This document shows, in pieces, positions 17,438-25,062 of a stretch of DNA of 64,000 bases. This DNA comes from Haloarcula marina. Its GTDB lineage: Archaea > Halobacteriota > Halobacteria > Halobacteriales > Haloarculaceae. A program made the translations under genes and the position numbers. How positions within the stretch are numbered: the first letter of the stretch is position 1; the number at the start of each line of letters is the position of its first letter. The stretch lies in contig NZ_CP100405.1 in the NCBI RefSeq assembly GCF_024218775.1, positions 299,879 through 363,878 of the forward strand, in the 5' to 3' direction. Below the pieces are notes generated by a model that did not search any database, had not been told where the DNA came from, and worked only from the letters and a program-made list of their open reading frames with translations.

Positions 17438-18685
17438 TCAGTCGTAGTGGAACTCTGTCCACGGCCCCTCGACGAAGGGGTAGTCTTCGATCACATCGAG
17501 GTCCACGTCGATCCCGAGACCCGGTTCGTCCGAGAGCGTGAGCTGCCCGTCCTTGATCGCGGGCGTGTCAGCGAGGATGTCGAACGCGAGGTCGAACGGG
17601 TACATGCCCGGGTCGGGATCGCCACTGAGTGCAGCGTCGAGGACCGGATCCCCCTCGAATACCGGGTATTCGAGCAGCGAAACCTCGGGCGCGGCGGCGA
17701 CGAGGTGCGCGTTCGCCAGCAGCCCGAACCACGTCCCGAAGTTGTGGGGTACGAACTCGACCGGACGCCCACGACAGTACTCGACGGCGTCGAGACAGCC
17801 GGTGAAGCCCTCGTGGTGGCGCACATCGCCTTGGAGGAAATCGACCGCGTTCGTTCGCGCCAGATCGAGCAGTCCCTCTGGCGTCGGCTCGCTCTCTCCG
17901 CCCGCCAGGGGGGCGCCAGACGCAGCCAGATCGATGTACCCCTCGTAGTCGTCGGGTTCGACGGGTTCCTCAATCCAGTACGCGCCACGGTCTGCGGCGT
18001 GTGTGACGAGTTCAGTTACCGTCTCGAAGCCGTAGGCCTCCTCGAGTTTCCACCACGTGTGCACGTCGAGCATGATCTCCATCTCGTCGGTTGCCTCGAT
18101 CAATCGCTCTACGGTCTCCCTGTCGCCAGCGGGCCCAATTCCGGGGCGGTACTTATAACCGAAAAATCCCAGTTCCTCCAGCGTCCTCGCCTGTTCGACG
18201 TACCCCGACGGCTCCATGTACATCCCCGCACTGGCGTACAGGGGCATCTCGGTGTTCGGAGAGGTGTCGAACCGCTCGGCCAAGAGTTCGTACACTGGCG
18301 CGCCGACCTCCTTCCCGCGTATGTCGTGAAGCGCCACGTCAATCGCCGAGATAGCCTCCGTCTGCAGGCGGGGCGGTAGATCCGTCTCTATGATCGCCGC
18401 GTGCGCTTCGGTGATGTCCTGGATCGAGGACCCGATCAGCGCTTCGGCGACCGTCTCGGTCATCACGTCGGCGAACGTGCCTTGGGAATCGCCCTCGAAG
18501 TACTCGCGCATCGCGGAACTGCTGGCACCGGCCGTTGCAAAGCCCCGATATCCCGCAGCAGTCTCGACAACAACGAGGACCACGTCACGTTTCAAGAGCC
18601 GCCGCGTCCCACCGTGGAACGGTCGCTCCTGGACAGGTTCTATCGGCGAGGATAGCGCGTATCCACGCACCGCTGTAACGTCCAT
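17438..18685 (-). CDS. Enolase-superfamily (mandelate racemase/muconate lactonizing type) sugar-acid dehydratase
   Basis: 415 residues. An N-terminal capping domain leads to the barrel with FFGYKYRPGIG where the KxK motif is KYR. Metal ligands follow: the Asp of IMLDVHTWW, the Glu of AYWIEEPVEPDD and the Glu in LAGGESEPTPEG. FVPHNFGTWFG supplies the late His. This layout fits acid-sugar dehydratases rather than muconate cycloisomerases. A TATA-like ATTTAAG (reverse strand, about 18712) lies about 28 nt before the ATG, so it is probably leaderless. It faces away from the IclR gene's 3' end. It would supply a 2-keto-3-deoxy acid for the downstream steps. Confidence 0.85.
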   Translation of the reverse strand: MDVTAVRGYALSSPIEPVQERPFHGGTRRLLKRDVVLVVVETAAGYRGFATAGASSSAMREYFEGDSQGTFADVMTETVAEALIGSSIQDITEAHAAIIETDLPPRLQTEAISAIDVALHDIRGKEVGAPVYELLAERFDTSPNTEMPLYASAGMYMEPSGYVEQARTLEELGFFGYKYRPGIGPAGDRETVERLIEATDEMEIMLDVHTWWKLEEAYGFETVTELVTHAADRGAYWIEEPVEPDDYEGYIDLAASGAPLAGGESEPTPEGLLDLARTNAVDFLQGDVRHHEGFTGCLDAVEYCRGRPVEFVPHNFGTWFGLLANAHLVAAAPEVSLLEYPVFEGDPVLDAALSGDPDPGMYPFDLAFDILADTPAIKDGQLTLSDEPGLGIDVDLDVIEDYPFVEGPWTEFHYD

Positions 18686-18882
18686 ACGGGTTCCACATCG
18701 TGGACTGACTTAAATATCTGCATCAGGTGTGTGCCCGCCGTGGCGTTCTTATTCCGGACGACACCTCTCCCTACCTCAGGGAGGTCCTGTCTCAACAACT
18801 CTTGCTTAGGTCTCAAAAACGAGTCTGTCACCGTCGACAGTCAGCGTCAACTAGGGGAGACAACAGAAGTGAGAAGCAGGTC
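18686..18882. promoter_or_regulatory. Upstream region of the dehydratase with an inverted repeat
   Basis: The stretch holds the dehydratase promoter and an inverted repeat CTCCCT-N5-AGGGAG at about 18766-18785. The word GGTCTCAA recurs near 18811 and 18872. Either an operator or a weak terminator of the IclR transcript is possible. Confidence 0.35.
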
Positions 18883-19656
18883 TCAAGAGAACTTCGTGTT
18901 GACTTCGATCACGTTGGCTGCGCGCTGGACGGACTCTGAGAGTTCGTCGTGTAGGACATCGTCGGTGAACCGACTGGACGGCCCGGTGACGCTGATCGCG
19001 CCAAGGACCGTGTCGTCGTTCTTGACTGGGGCCGCGACACAGCGGAGGCCAGCGAAGTTCTCCTCGTCGTCGATGCCGTACCCGCGTTCGTGGATCATTT
19101 CGAGGTCCTCACGGAGTTCGCCCGGACTCGTGATCGTCTTGTGAGTCTTGGCCGCAAACGTCGTCGCTTCGATGACTTCGTCAATACGGTCCTCGGGGAG
19201 GAACGCCAGAATCGTCTTGCCCAGCGACGTAGAGTACATCGGCTGCTGGGTACCGACGCGTGAGGCCGTCTCGACAGCCTGAGTCCCAGTTGCCTTGTGA
19301 AGGTACATGACTTTTCCGTGCTCCTCGATGCCGAACTGGGCGATTTCGCCAGTCTCCTCGGCGAGTGTCTCGACCTCGTCGCGGATCACGTCGTAGTTCC
19401 CTACCTGCTCACGCACCTGCGTCGCCATGTCGAGCATCCGGAGGCTCAGCCGGTACTTACCGTCGTCTTGGACCAACACCTCCTGGGCTTCAAGCGTTCG
19501 GAGGTGGCTGTGGATTGTGCTCTTGGAGTGGTTCAGTTCCGTCGCAAGTTCCGTCACGCCGACTCTACCCCGCTCCTGCAGCACGTCGATGATACTGAAA
19601 GCTATCTCTACTGACCGGATCGTCCGACCGCCGCGTTCGTTCGATGGTGTTGTCAT
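18883..19656 (-). CDS. IclR-family transcriptional regulator
   Basis: 257 residues from the ATG at 19656; a GTG nine bases upstream is the alternative. The N-terminal winged helix (SIIDVLQERGRVGVTELATE, LNHSKSTIHSHLRTLEAQEV) is followed by a linker and a GAF-like effector domain (GKVMYLHKATGTQAVETASR, SLGKTILAFLPEDRIDEV, ENFAGLRCVAAPVKNDDTVL). IclR proteins commonly control sugar-acid catabolism. In Haloferax the pentose regulator XacR is an IclR-type protein, so this is the likely controller of the island. A TATA-like TTATTAGG lies about 27 nt before the ATG, and a GGGAAC half-site lies just upstream of it at 19700-19705. Confidence 0.88.
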   Translation of the reverse strand: MTTPSNERGGRTIRSVEIAFSIIDVLQERGRVGVTELATELNHSKSTIHSHLRTLEAQEVLVQDDGKYRLSLRMLDMATQVREQVGNYDVIRDEVETLAEETGEIAQFGIEEHGKVMYLHKATGTQAVETASRVGTQQPMYSTSLGKTILAFLPEDRIDEVIEATTFAAKTHKTITSPGELREDLEMIHERGYGIDDEENFAGLRCVAAPVKNDDTVLGAISVTGPSSRFTDDVLHDELSESVQRAANVIEVNTKFS

Positions 19657-19728
19657 GTCACACACTGGAACTCAGCACCTAATAAGTCGTTCGGCTCTGG
19701 GGAACCACGTTGAATACGTGTTGATGCG

Positions 19729-21174
19729 TCAGTAGTTGAGGTAGACGGTCTTGCTGATGGTGTAGAAGTCGAGTCCGGCGTCTCCTTGCTCGCGGAAGGT
19801 TTCGGAGGATGAGGCTTTCATGCCGCCAAAGGGGACGTGATATTCGAGGCCGGTGGTTTTCTCGTTGGTCTTGACGATTCCAGCATCGGCTTCGTCGACG
19901 AATCGGTGGGCCTGGCGCAGATCGTCTGTGACCACGCTAGCGGAGAGGCCTTGTTCAACGCCGTTGACCACATCTATCCCTTCCTCGAAGTCCGACACGG
20001 GGATTACGGAGAGGACGGGCCCGAATATTTCCTCCTGAGCGATGCGCATCTCTGGCTCCACATCGGAGAAGACGGCTGGCGAGATGTAGTAGCCGTCGTC
20101 ATAGACCCCGCCAGTGAGTCGTTGTCCCCCCGTTTCCAGGGTTGCACCCTCGTTTTGACCGATCTGGACGTACTCGAGTGTCCCCTCAAGTTCGTCCTCG
20201 CTAACGTGGGGAGCCACGTCCGGATCGTTGCTGCCTGGGCCGATTTCCAAGCTTTCGACGCGGTCGACGAGCGTCTCGACGAATTCTTCGTAGATCTCTT
20301 CATGAACGATCGCACGGGAGCAGGCCGTACAGGCCTGTCCAGTCACCCCGAACGCGCCGTTGGCTACGATGTCGACGGCCTCCTCGACATCGGCACTATC
20401 GGTGACCAGCGTGGGGTTCTTGCCTCCCATCTCGAGTTGGACGCGCTTCTGATCCGAGGCGGCGTTCTGATAGACGATGTCGCCGACTGTCTCGCTGCCA
20501 GTAAAAGAGATGGCATCAACGCGATCATCGGTCGCCAGCGCGTTACCGACAGTGCTACCGGGACCAGTAACAAGATTGACGACGCCGTCTGGGAAGCCAG
20601 CGTCCGACAGACAGCGGACGAACTCGTTAGCGATTACGCCCGTCTGGGTGGCCGGTTTGAGCACGACTGTGTTCCCGGCTGCTAAGGCGGGCGCGACCTT
20701 CCATGCGGGGATGGCGATGGGGTAGTTCCATGGGGTGATTGCGGCGACGACGCCCACAGGTTCAAGCCGTGTGCTCAACGTGGTATCCTGGTTCGAACTG
20801 GCCATGACCTCACCGCCGAGATCAGCAGCTTTTGAGGCGTAATAGTAGAAGATATCAATCGCGCGCTGGACCTCGCCCGCAGCCTCGGACCACGCCTTGC
20901 CCTCCTCTCGAACGAGCGTCCCCGTGAGCTCGTCCTTGCGCTGGGCAAGCAACTCTGCACTCTCGCGCAGGAGTGCGCCACGGGCGGTACCTGGTGTATC
21001 TGCCCAATCTGCCTCGGCCCCGGCCGCCGCCGAAATGGCGGCGTCGGCGTCTGCTTCGGTGGATTCCGGTATCTCGCCGACGACCTCGTCGGTGGCCGCC
21101 GGGTTGTACGATTCGGTCGTCGTACCAGTTGCTGCGGGGACCCACTCCCCATTTACGAAATTATTAAACTTCAT
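19729..21174 (-). CDS. Aldehyde dehydrogenase, probably alpha-ketoglutarate semialdehyde dehydrogenase
   Basis: 481 residues from ATG 21174 (MKFNNFVNGEW). ALDH signatures are the oxyanion Asn in ITPWNYPIAIPAWK, the FTGSETVG turn, the catalytic Glu in QLEMGGKNP and the nucleophilic Cys in GQACTACSRAI. C-terminal PFGGMKASSSETFREQG is typical. Similarity in style to 2,5-dioxopentanoate dehydrogenases, and the presence of a DHDPS-family dehydratase in the same island, support the last step 2,5-dioxopentanoate to 2-oxoglutarate. The frame is open upstream to 21267 but a CTATTATG box about 30 nt before 21174 supports the chosen start. Confidence 0.85.
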   Translation of the reverse strand: MKFNNFVNGEWVPAATGTTTESYNPAATDEVVGEIPESTEADADAAISAAAGAEADWADTPGTARGALLRESAELLAQRKDELTGTLVREEGKAWSEAAGEVQRAIDIFYYYASKAADLGGEVMASSNQDTTLSTRLEPVGVVAAITPWNYPIAIPAWKVAPALAAGNTVVLKPATQTGVIANEFVRCLSDAGFPDGVVNLVTGPGSTVGNALATDDRVDAISFTGSETVGDIVYQNAASDQKRVQLEMGGKNPTLVTDSADVEEAVDIVANGAFGVTGQACTACSRAIVHEEIYEEFVETLVDRVESLEIGPGSNDPDVAPHVSEDELEGTLEYVQIGQNEGATLETGGQRLTGGVYDDGYYISPAVFSDVEPEMRIAQEEIFGPVLSVIPVSDFEEGIDVVNGVEQGLSASVVTDDLRQAHRFVDEADAGIVKTNEKTTGLEYHVPFGGMKASSSETFREQGDAGLDFYTISKTVYLNY

Positions 21175-21555
21175 TACGAATATACGGTACAAGTGTTTTT
21201 GGCATAATAGTTCTGTTCCTGCCCGTGCGTTCGGTCGGTGCACTTCGGCAGATGCCGAAGTCGGCACGGTATCGACACCTAGTTCGAAGTGGTTTCGTTT
21301 ACCGGTTCCTTAGGGATATACGAATCAATCAGCGCTGTGCGCAGAGACGAACCTCGCACGTCGGTGTTCCGTGGTCTGGAAGCTCAGTTTGTGATTGCAC
21401 TTGGGACTGGTAGCACCGATATGATGGTGGATTTCTCCTGGTTTTCGTATCCTATTTTTAGGTACCGGGACACTCTCAGCGAGGCAAGTTAGGCCGAAGG
21501 TGGCGATGTCTGGGGAAGGTATATTTATTACCGTCGCATCTTGAGTATCAGAAGC
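21175..21555. promoter_or_regulatory. Divergent promoter region with a perfect palindrome
   Basis: 380 bp between the divergent aldehyde dehydrogenase and dehydratase genes. ACTTCGGCA-GA-TGCCGAAGT at 21242-21261 is a perfect inverted repeat with 9-bp arms, flanked by GTGC and GGCAC that could extend the stem. TATATTTATTACC at about 21520 sits 25-30 nt before ATG 21556 (leaderless). The palindrome is a good candidate operator for one or both genes. Confidence 0.5.
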
Positions 21556-22701
21556 ATGAAAATAAGCTCTCTCGAGACCATTCCACTGCGACACGAACTG
21601 GACGACGGGAAGTCGTTCGGTGGTACACGAGGTAAGACGGGGACCCGAACGGCGGCGCTCGTTAAACTGACGGCGAACGACGGCACGGTGGGCTGGGGCG
21701 AGGCGTTCGCGCCGCCCGAGACGGTAGCGACAATGATCGAAGAGGTGTTTGCTGACGAGATCGTCGGCCGGACGCCGTGGGACGCTGATGGGCTCGCAGA
21801 CGAGGTGTACACGGGCGACCTCGGTGGCTACCACTTCGCACGTGACGGGATCACGCAGGCCGCGCTGACTGGGATCGAGGTCGCGCTGTGGGACCTCCGC
21901 GGGAAGCAGGTCGGCAAGCCGGTCCGGGATATTCTTGGAGGGGAGTCGAGAGATTCCGTCACTCCCTACGCCTCGACAATGTATATCACCGAGTGGGGAG
22001 AGGACCCCGCCGAACCGATCGCGACTGCGGCCGACGAGGGGTTCGAGGCAGCGAAAGTCAAGATCGGCCGCGGCATCGAGGACGACGTCCATCGCGTCGA
22101 GACCGCCCGAGAGGGGCTGGGACAGGACGCACACCTGATGGTCGACTACAACGGGAACTACACGCCGACACAAGCCATCGAGTCCATCCAGGCGCTCGAA
22201 CCGTACGACATCACGTGGGCCGAAGAGCCCGTTCCCCCAGAGAATTACGAGGGATATCGACGGATCAGTTCGGCCATCGACGTGCCGCTCGCGGCTGGCG
22301 AAGCCCACTTCGGACGCTTCGAGTTCACGCGGCTCGTGCAGGAGGGTGTGGTTGATATCGTCCAGCCGAACCTCGGCCGCTGCGGGGGCTTCTCGGAGGC
22401 CAGATACCTCGCCCAGATGGCGACGACACGGAACGTCGTCGTCCGCCCTCACGTATGGAACAGTGGCGTGGGCGTCGCCGCAGCGCTGCAGTTCCTCGCA
22501 ACCGTTCCGCGGTATCCACACGCTTCAGGTGCCTCGCCCGAGACCGTGTTGTTTGAGTTTGATCGCAGCGAAAACCCGCTCCGACACGAAATTCTTGCGG
22601 CACCATTTGATCCCACCGGTGGCAAGTTAGACGTGCCCGACACGCCCGGGCTGGGGATCGAGATAGACGAGACCGCAATTGAGCGCTACCGGATCGACTG
22701 A
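21556..22701 (+). CDS. Enolase-superfamily (MR subgroup) sugar-acid dehydratase
   Basis: 381 residues. Barrel motifs are KVKIGRG (KxK, second Lys is a general base), MVDYNGNYT and TWAEEPVPPENYEG for metal ligands, LAAGEAHFGR, and VVVRPHVWNSGVG with the late His as the second base. This is the mandelate-racemase subgroup pattern seen in galactarate, glucarate, gluconate and xylonate dehydratases. It is transcribed divergently from the semialdehyde dehydrogenase and convergently with the uronate dehydrogenase-like gene, fitting aldarate dehydration to 5-keto-4-deoxyglucarate. Which aldarate it prefers is not readable. Confidence 0.87.
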   Translation: MKISSLETIPLRHELDDGKSFGGTRGKTGTRTAALVKLTANDGTVGWGEAFAPPETVATMIEEVFADEIVGRTPWDADGLADEVYTGDLGGYHFARDGITQAALTGIEVALWDLRGKQVGKPVRDILGGESRDSVTPYASTMYITEWGEDPAEPIATAADEGFEAAKVKIGRGIEDDVHRVETAREGLGQDAHLMVDYNGNYTPTQAIESIQALEPYDITWAEEPVPPENYEGYRRISSAIDVPLAAGEAHFGRFEFTRLVQEGVVDIVQPNLGRCGGFSEARYLAQMATTRNVVVRPHVWNSGVGVAAALQFLATVPRYPHASGASPETVLFEFDRSENPLRHEILAAPFDPTGGKLDVPDTPGLGIEIDETAIERYRID

Positions 22702-22718
22702 GTATTCTCTGCCTTCTT

Positions 22719-22735
22719 GTTCCCCCAATGGGAAC
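22719..22735. repeat. GTTCCC-N5-GGGAAC palindrome, copy 1
   Basis: GTTCCC-CCAAT-GGGAAC, perfect 6-bp arms, 17 nt after the stop of the MR dehydratase. Same arms and spacer length as copies at 22839 and 41142; the base before the arms is T and the first spacer base is C in all three. Confidence 0.6.
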
Positions 22736-22838
22736 ATCCTGTTCCACGATCAGCGCTCATTTCGGCGGATATCGGTGACTTCCGAGCATATATCATAAGT
22801 ACTTTTGTTATTCTATTTCGCCGCTTCTGGAGCAGGTT

Positions 22839-22855
22839 GTTCCCCTTTAGGGAAC
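22839..22855. repeat. GTTCCC-N5-GGGAAC palindrome, copy 2
   Basis: GTTCCC-CTTTA-GGGAAC, 120 bp from copy 1, in the convergent gap between the dehydratase and the uronate dehydrogenase-like gene. An AT-rich CATATATCATAAG lies between the two copies. Confidence 0.6.
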
Positions 22856-22936
22856 GAGCGGAAATCCGAACGGGCTGTGTGACCGATAATCGAGTGGCCG
22901 TCGGTGCAGTTTTCGGCTGAGCGAGGGCTGAGGCTG

Positions 22937-23779
22937 TCAGCGCTTGGGCGGAGCGTCCCAATCCTCACCGTCGTCCTGTGGATCGTATCCGATACGCGTT
23001 CGGGCATGCTCGATATCGAACCAGCGGCGGAAATTATCGCTGACGCCATTGAAGATGTCGAAGGTGACATTATCGTCTTGCAGGCAACACTCGACCTGGT
23101 GTGCGAAGTCCCGCCGGGACTGCCACATCGCCTTCATCCTCGCGACCTGCTTGTCGTACGCCGCACTGCCCCGCTCGATGTCGCCATTCTCGACCGCCTG
23201 CTCGGCGTCGCCGTACGGATGGTCGTACTCTGGCATGCGGACGCTACAGACCCGAAGTGCGTAGAATTGTTGGGGGTACTCGTAGTTCTCGACGTAGTAG
23301 CGCCCGAGGTCCTCTCCGAAACTCTTGGACGCGCCATAGAACGAGTCCGGGCGAACCGGGTCCCTGTGATCGAGGACGAGGCCATGCTCCGGCTCGTATA
23401 GTTCGGGGCTGTGCTCTACCTCGTACATACCCATGACGTGGTTCGTCGAGAGGAAGACGAACGATTCAACCTCTTGCTTTCTGGCGGCTTCGAGTGCGTT
23501 GTACATCCCGACGATGTTGGGCTCGAAGATGTCGCTCCACTCCCCGTCAGTGTAGGGGTAGGCGGCCATGTGGATCACGGCGTCTTGTTCCTCGGTGGCA
23601 GCCTCGACCGCGTCGGCCTCGGCAACGTCAGCGACGACGGTGTCGAGTCCGCCATATGGGTGGTCGTCTGATCGGTCCGAGCGGTTGAGGTATGTAAAGT
23701 CGTACTCGGGACGGTCGTGCAAGTGGTCGATCACGGCCGTTCCACAGCGGCCGTAAACGCCGGTCATCAAAACGTTCAT
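22937..23779 (-). CDS. Uronate dehydrogenase-like SDR
   Basis: 280 residues. Rossmann motif TGVYGRCGTAVID at the N-terminus; catalytic Ser in FVFLSTNHVMGMYE and Tyr-x3-Lys in DSFYGASKSFGEDL. The rest follows bacterial uronate dehydrogenase closely in order: ST/SNH motif, FYG-SK-FGE, ALRVCSVR, SRRDFAHQVECCL and the tail FDIFNGVSDNFRRWFDIEHA with IGYDPQDDGEDW. The established reaction is NAD-dependent oxidation of galacturonate or glucuronate to the aldarolactone. Divergent from the Gfo/Idh/MocA gene, with several palindromes between them. The best functional marker that the island handles uronates. Confidence 0.8.
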   Translation of the reverse strand: MNVLMTGVYGRCGTAVIDHLHDRPEYDFTYLNRSDRSDDHPYGGLDTVVADVAEADAVEAATEEQDAVIHMAAYPYTDGEWSDIFEPNIVGMYNALEAARKQEVESFVFLSTNHVMGMYEVEHSPELYEPEHGLVLDHRDPVRPDSFYGASKSFGEDLGRYYVENYEYPQQFYALRVCSVRMPEYDHPYGDAEQAVENGDIERGSAAYDKQVARMKAMWQSRRDFAHQVECCLQDDNVTFDIFNGVSDNFRRWFDIEHARTRIGYDPQDDGEDWDAPPKR

Positions 23780-23918
23780 CCTAACATCTAGTTATCGACC
23801 CGCCAAAAGAAGGTGTCCGTACCGACAAAGTCGGCCGCTATCGGAGTCTGTTCGATCGCAAAAGTGAGCACTCCGGTACGCTTTTGCTCGCCAAGGGCGA
23901 GCAATGAAGTGAGTGCCC
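23780..23918. promoter_or_regulatory. Divergent promoter region with nested palindromes
   Basis: Three inverted repeats sit in 139 bp: CCGAC-AAA-GTCGG at 23822-23834; GCAAAAG at 23858-23864 matched by CTTTTGC at 23881-23887; and TTGCTCGCC-AAG-GGCGAGCAA at 23884-23904 with perfect 9-bp arms, ending 15 nt before the ATG at 23919. The position between two divergent catabolic genes suggests operators. Confidence 0.5.
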
Positions 23919-25001
23919 ATGACATATCGTATTGCAATCGCTGGAATCGGCGCTGTCGCGGACATCCACGCGGCGGCAATCTCCGACTTGGCGGACGCGA
24001 CGCTTGTCGCTGGCTCCTGCCGGACGGGTGAGAAGGGCCGCACTTTCGCCAGCGAACACGACTGCGAGTGGTACGAAGACACCGAGACCATGCTCGACGA
24101 GAGCGCTCCGGACGTGCTCTTGGTCTGTACGCCCAGCGGAGCCCACCTCGAACCGACCGTTGCGGCGGCCGAGCGCGGCGTTCACATCCTCTGTGAGAAG
24201 CCTCTGGAAATCACTACCGAGCGGATCGACGCTATGCGCGACGCCGCCGACAGGGCCGGTGTCCGCCTCGGTGGCGTCTTCCAGCAACGGTACAACCCCG
24301 TCGTCCAGCAAGTCAGGGACGCCGCGAGCGAGGGTCGTTTCGGCGACCTCTCAGTGGTCTCCACATCAGTACCTTGGTGGCGCGACGACGACTACTACGG
24401 GCCCGACCGCTGGCAGGGAAGACGGATGCTCGACGGGGGCGGCGCGATGATGAATCAGTCCATCCACGGAATCGACGCGATCCAGTGGCTCGCGAGCGCG
24501 GCGATGCCCGGTCTCGACCCGGGCGTGAATCCCGTCGAGGAGGTGTTCGCTTTCACCGCTACACGGGCCCACGACACCGACCGCGTCGAGGTTGAAGACA
24601 CTGCTGTCGCCGTGCTCCGGTACCGGAACGGTGCGCTTGGGCACGTGCTGGGGACCACCTCGATGTACCCGGGTTCGCTCAAACGCATCCGAATGGCTGG
24701 ACGCGACGGAACAGCGGAACTACTCGAAGACGAACTCGTTACGTGGCAGTTCCGCGAGGCAGCCGACGATGACACAGCGATCCGCAACCGATTCGGCGGA
24801 GAGTCGGACGGCGGCGGCGCAGCGGACCCGATGTCTATCGAGGACGAGTTCCATCGCCGGAATATCGACAGCTTCCTCACAGCCGTTGAGCGCGACGAAC
24901 CGTACATGCTGGACGCGCAAGAGGCTCGCAAGGCGGTCGAAATCGTTGAGGCGGTCTACGAGTCTGCCGAGCGCGGTCGCCCGATCGAGATCGGGGACTG
25001 A
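23919..25001 (+). CDS. Gfo/Idh/MocA-family sugar oxidoreductase
   Basis: 360 residues from ATG 23919; GTG at 23913 is possible. Rossmann motif IAIAGIGAVADIHAAA, then VCTPSGAHLEPTVAAAERGV and HILCEKPLEI with the EKP lysine. The C-terminal domain has MLDGGGAMMNQSIHGIDAIQ with the conserved D/N-x3-H-x2-D pattern. It is clearly different from the member at 16384. Divergent from the uronate dehydrogenase-like gene and followed convergently by the mannonate-dehydratase-like gene. Probably acts on a sugar, a sugar acid or an inositol-like ring; not further resolvable. Confidence 0.85.
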   Translation: MTYRIAIAGIGAVADIHAAAISDLADATLVAGSCRTGEKGRTFASEHDCEWYEDTETMLDESAPDVLLVCTPSGAHLEPTVAAAERGVHILCEKPLEITTERIDAMRDAADRAGVRLGGVFQQRYNPVVQQVRDAASEGRFGDLSVVSTSVPWWRDDDYYGPDRWQGRRMLDGGGAMMNQSIHGIDAIQWLASAAMPGLDPGVNPVEEVFAFTATRAHDTDRVEVEDTAVAVLRYRNGALGHVLGTTSMYPGSLKRIRMAGRDGTAELLEDELVTWQFREAADDDTAIRNRFGGESDGGGAADPMSIEDEFHRRNIDSFLTAVERDEPYMLDAQEARKAVEIVEAVYESAERGRPIEIGD

Positions 25002-25062
25002 ATAGTTCGAAATCGGTGACCCCTGTCCGGTCGAGGCGGTCGGCGGCGGACGGTGACCGACT

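Noticed and set aside
17276..18379. Long plus-strand frame antisense to the enolase-superfamily dehydratase
   Set aside because: The reverse strand reads a full dehydratase with metal-ligand motifs; the plus frame has none.
22719..22855. Reading the GTTCCC palindromes as transcription terminators
   Set aside because: Six-base stems without a T-run after them do not fit haloarchaeal terminators, and the same sequence recurs in a gene-free stretch; kept as an unexplained repeat.
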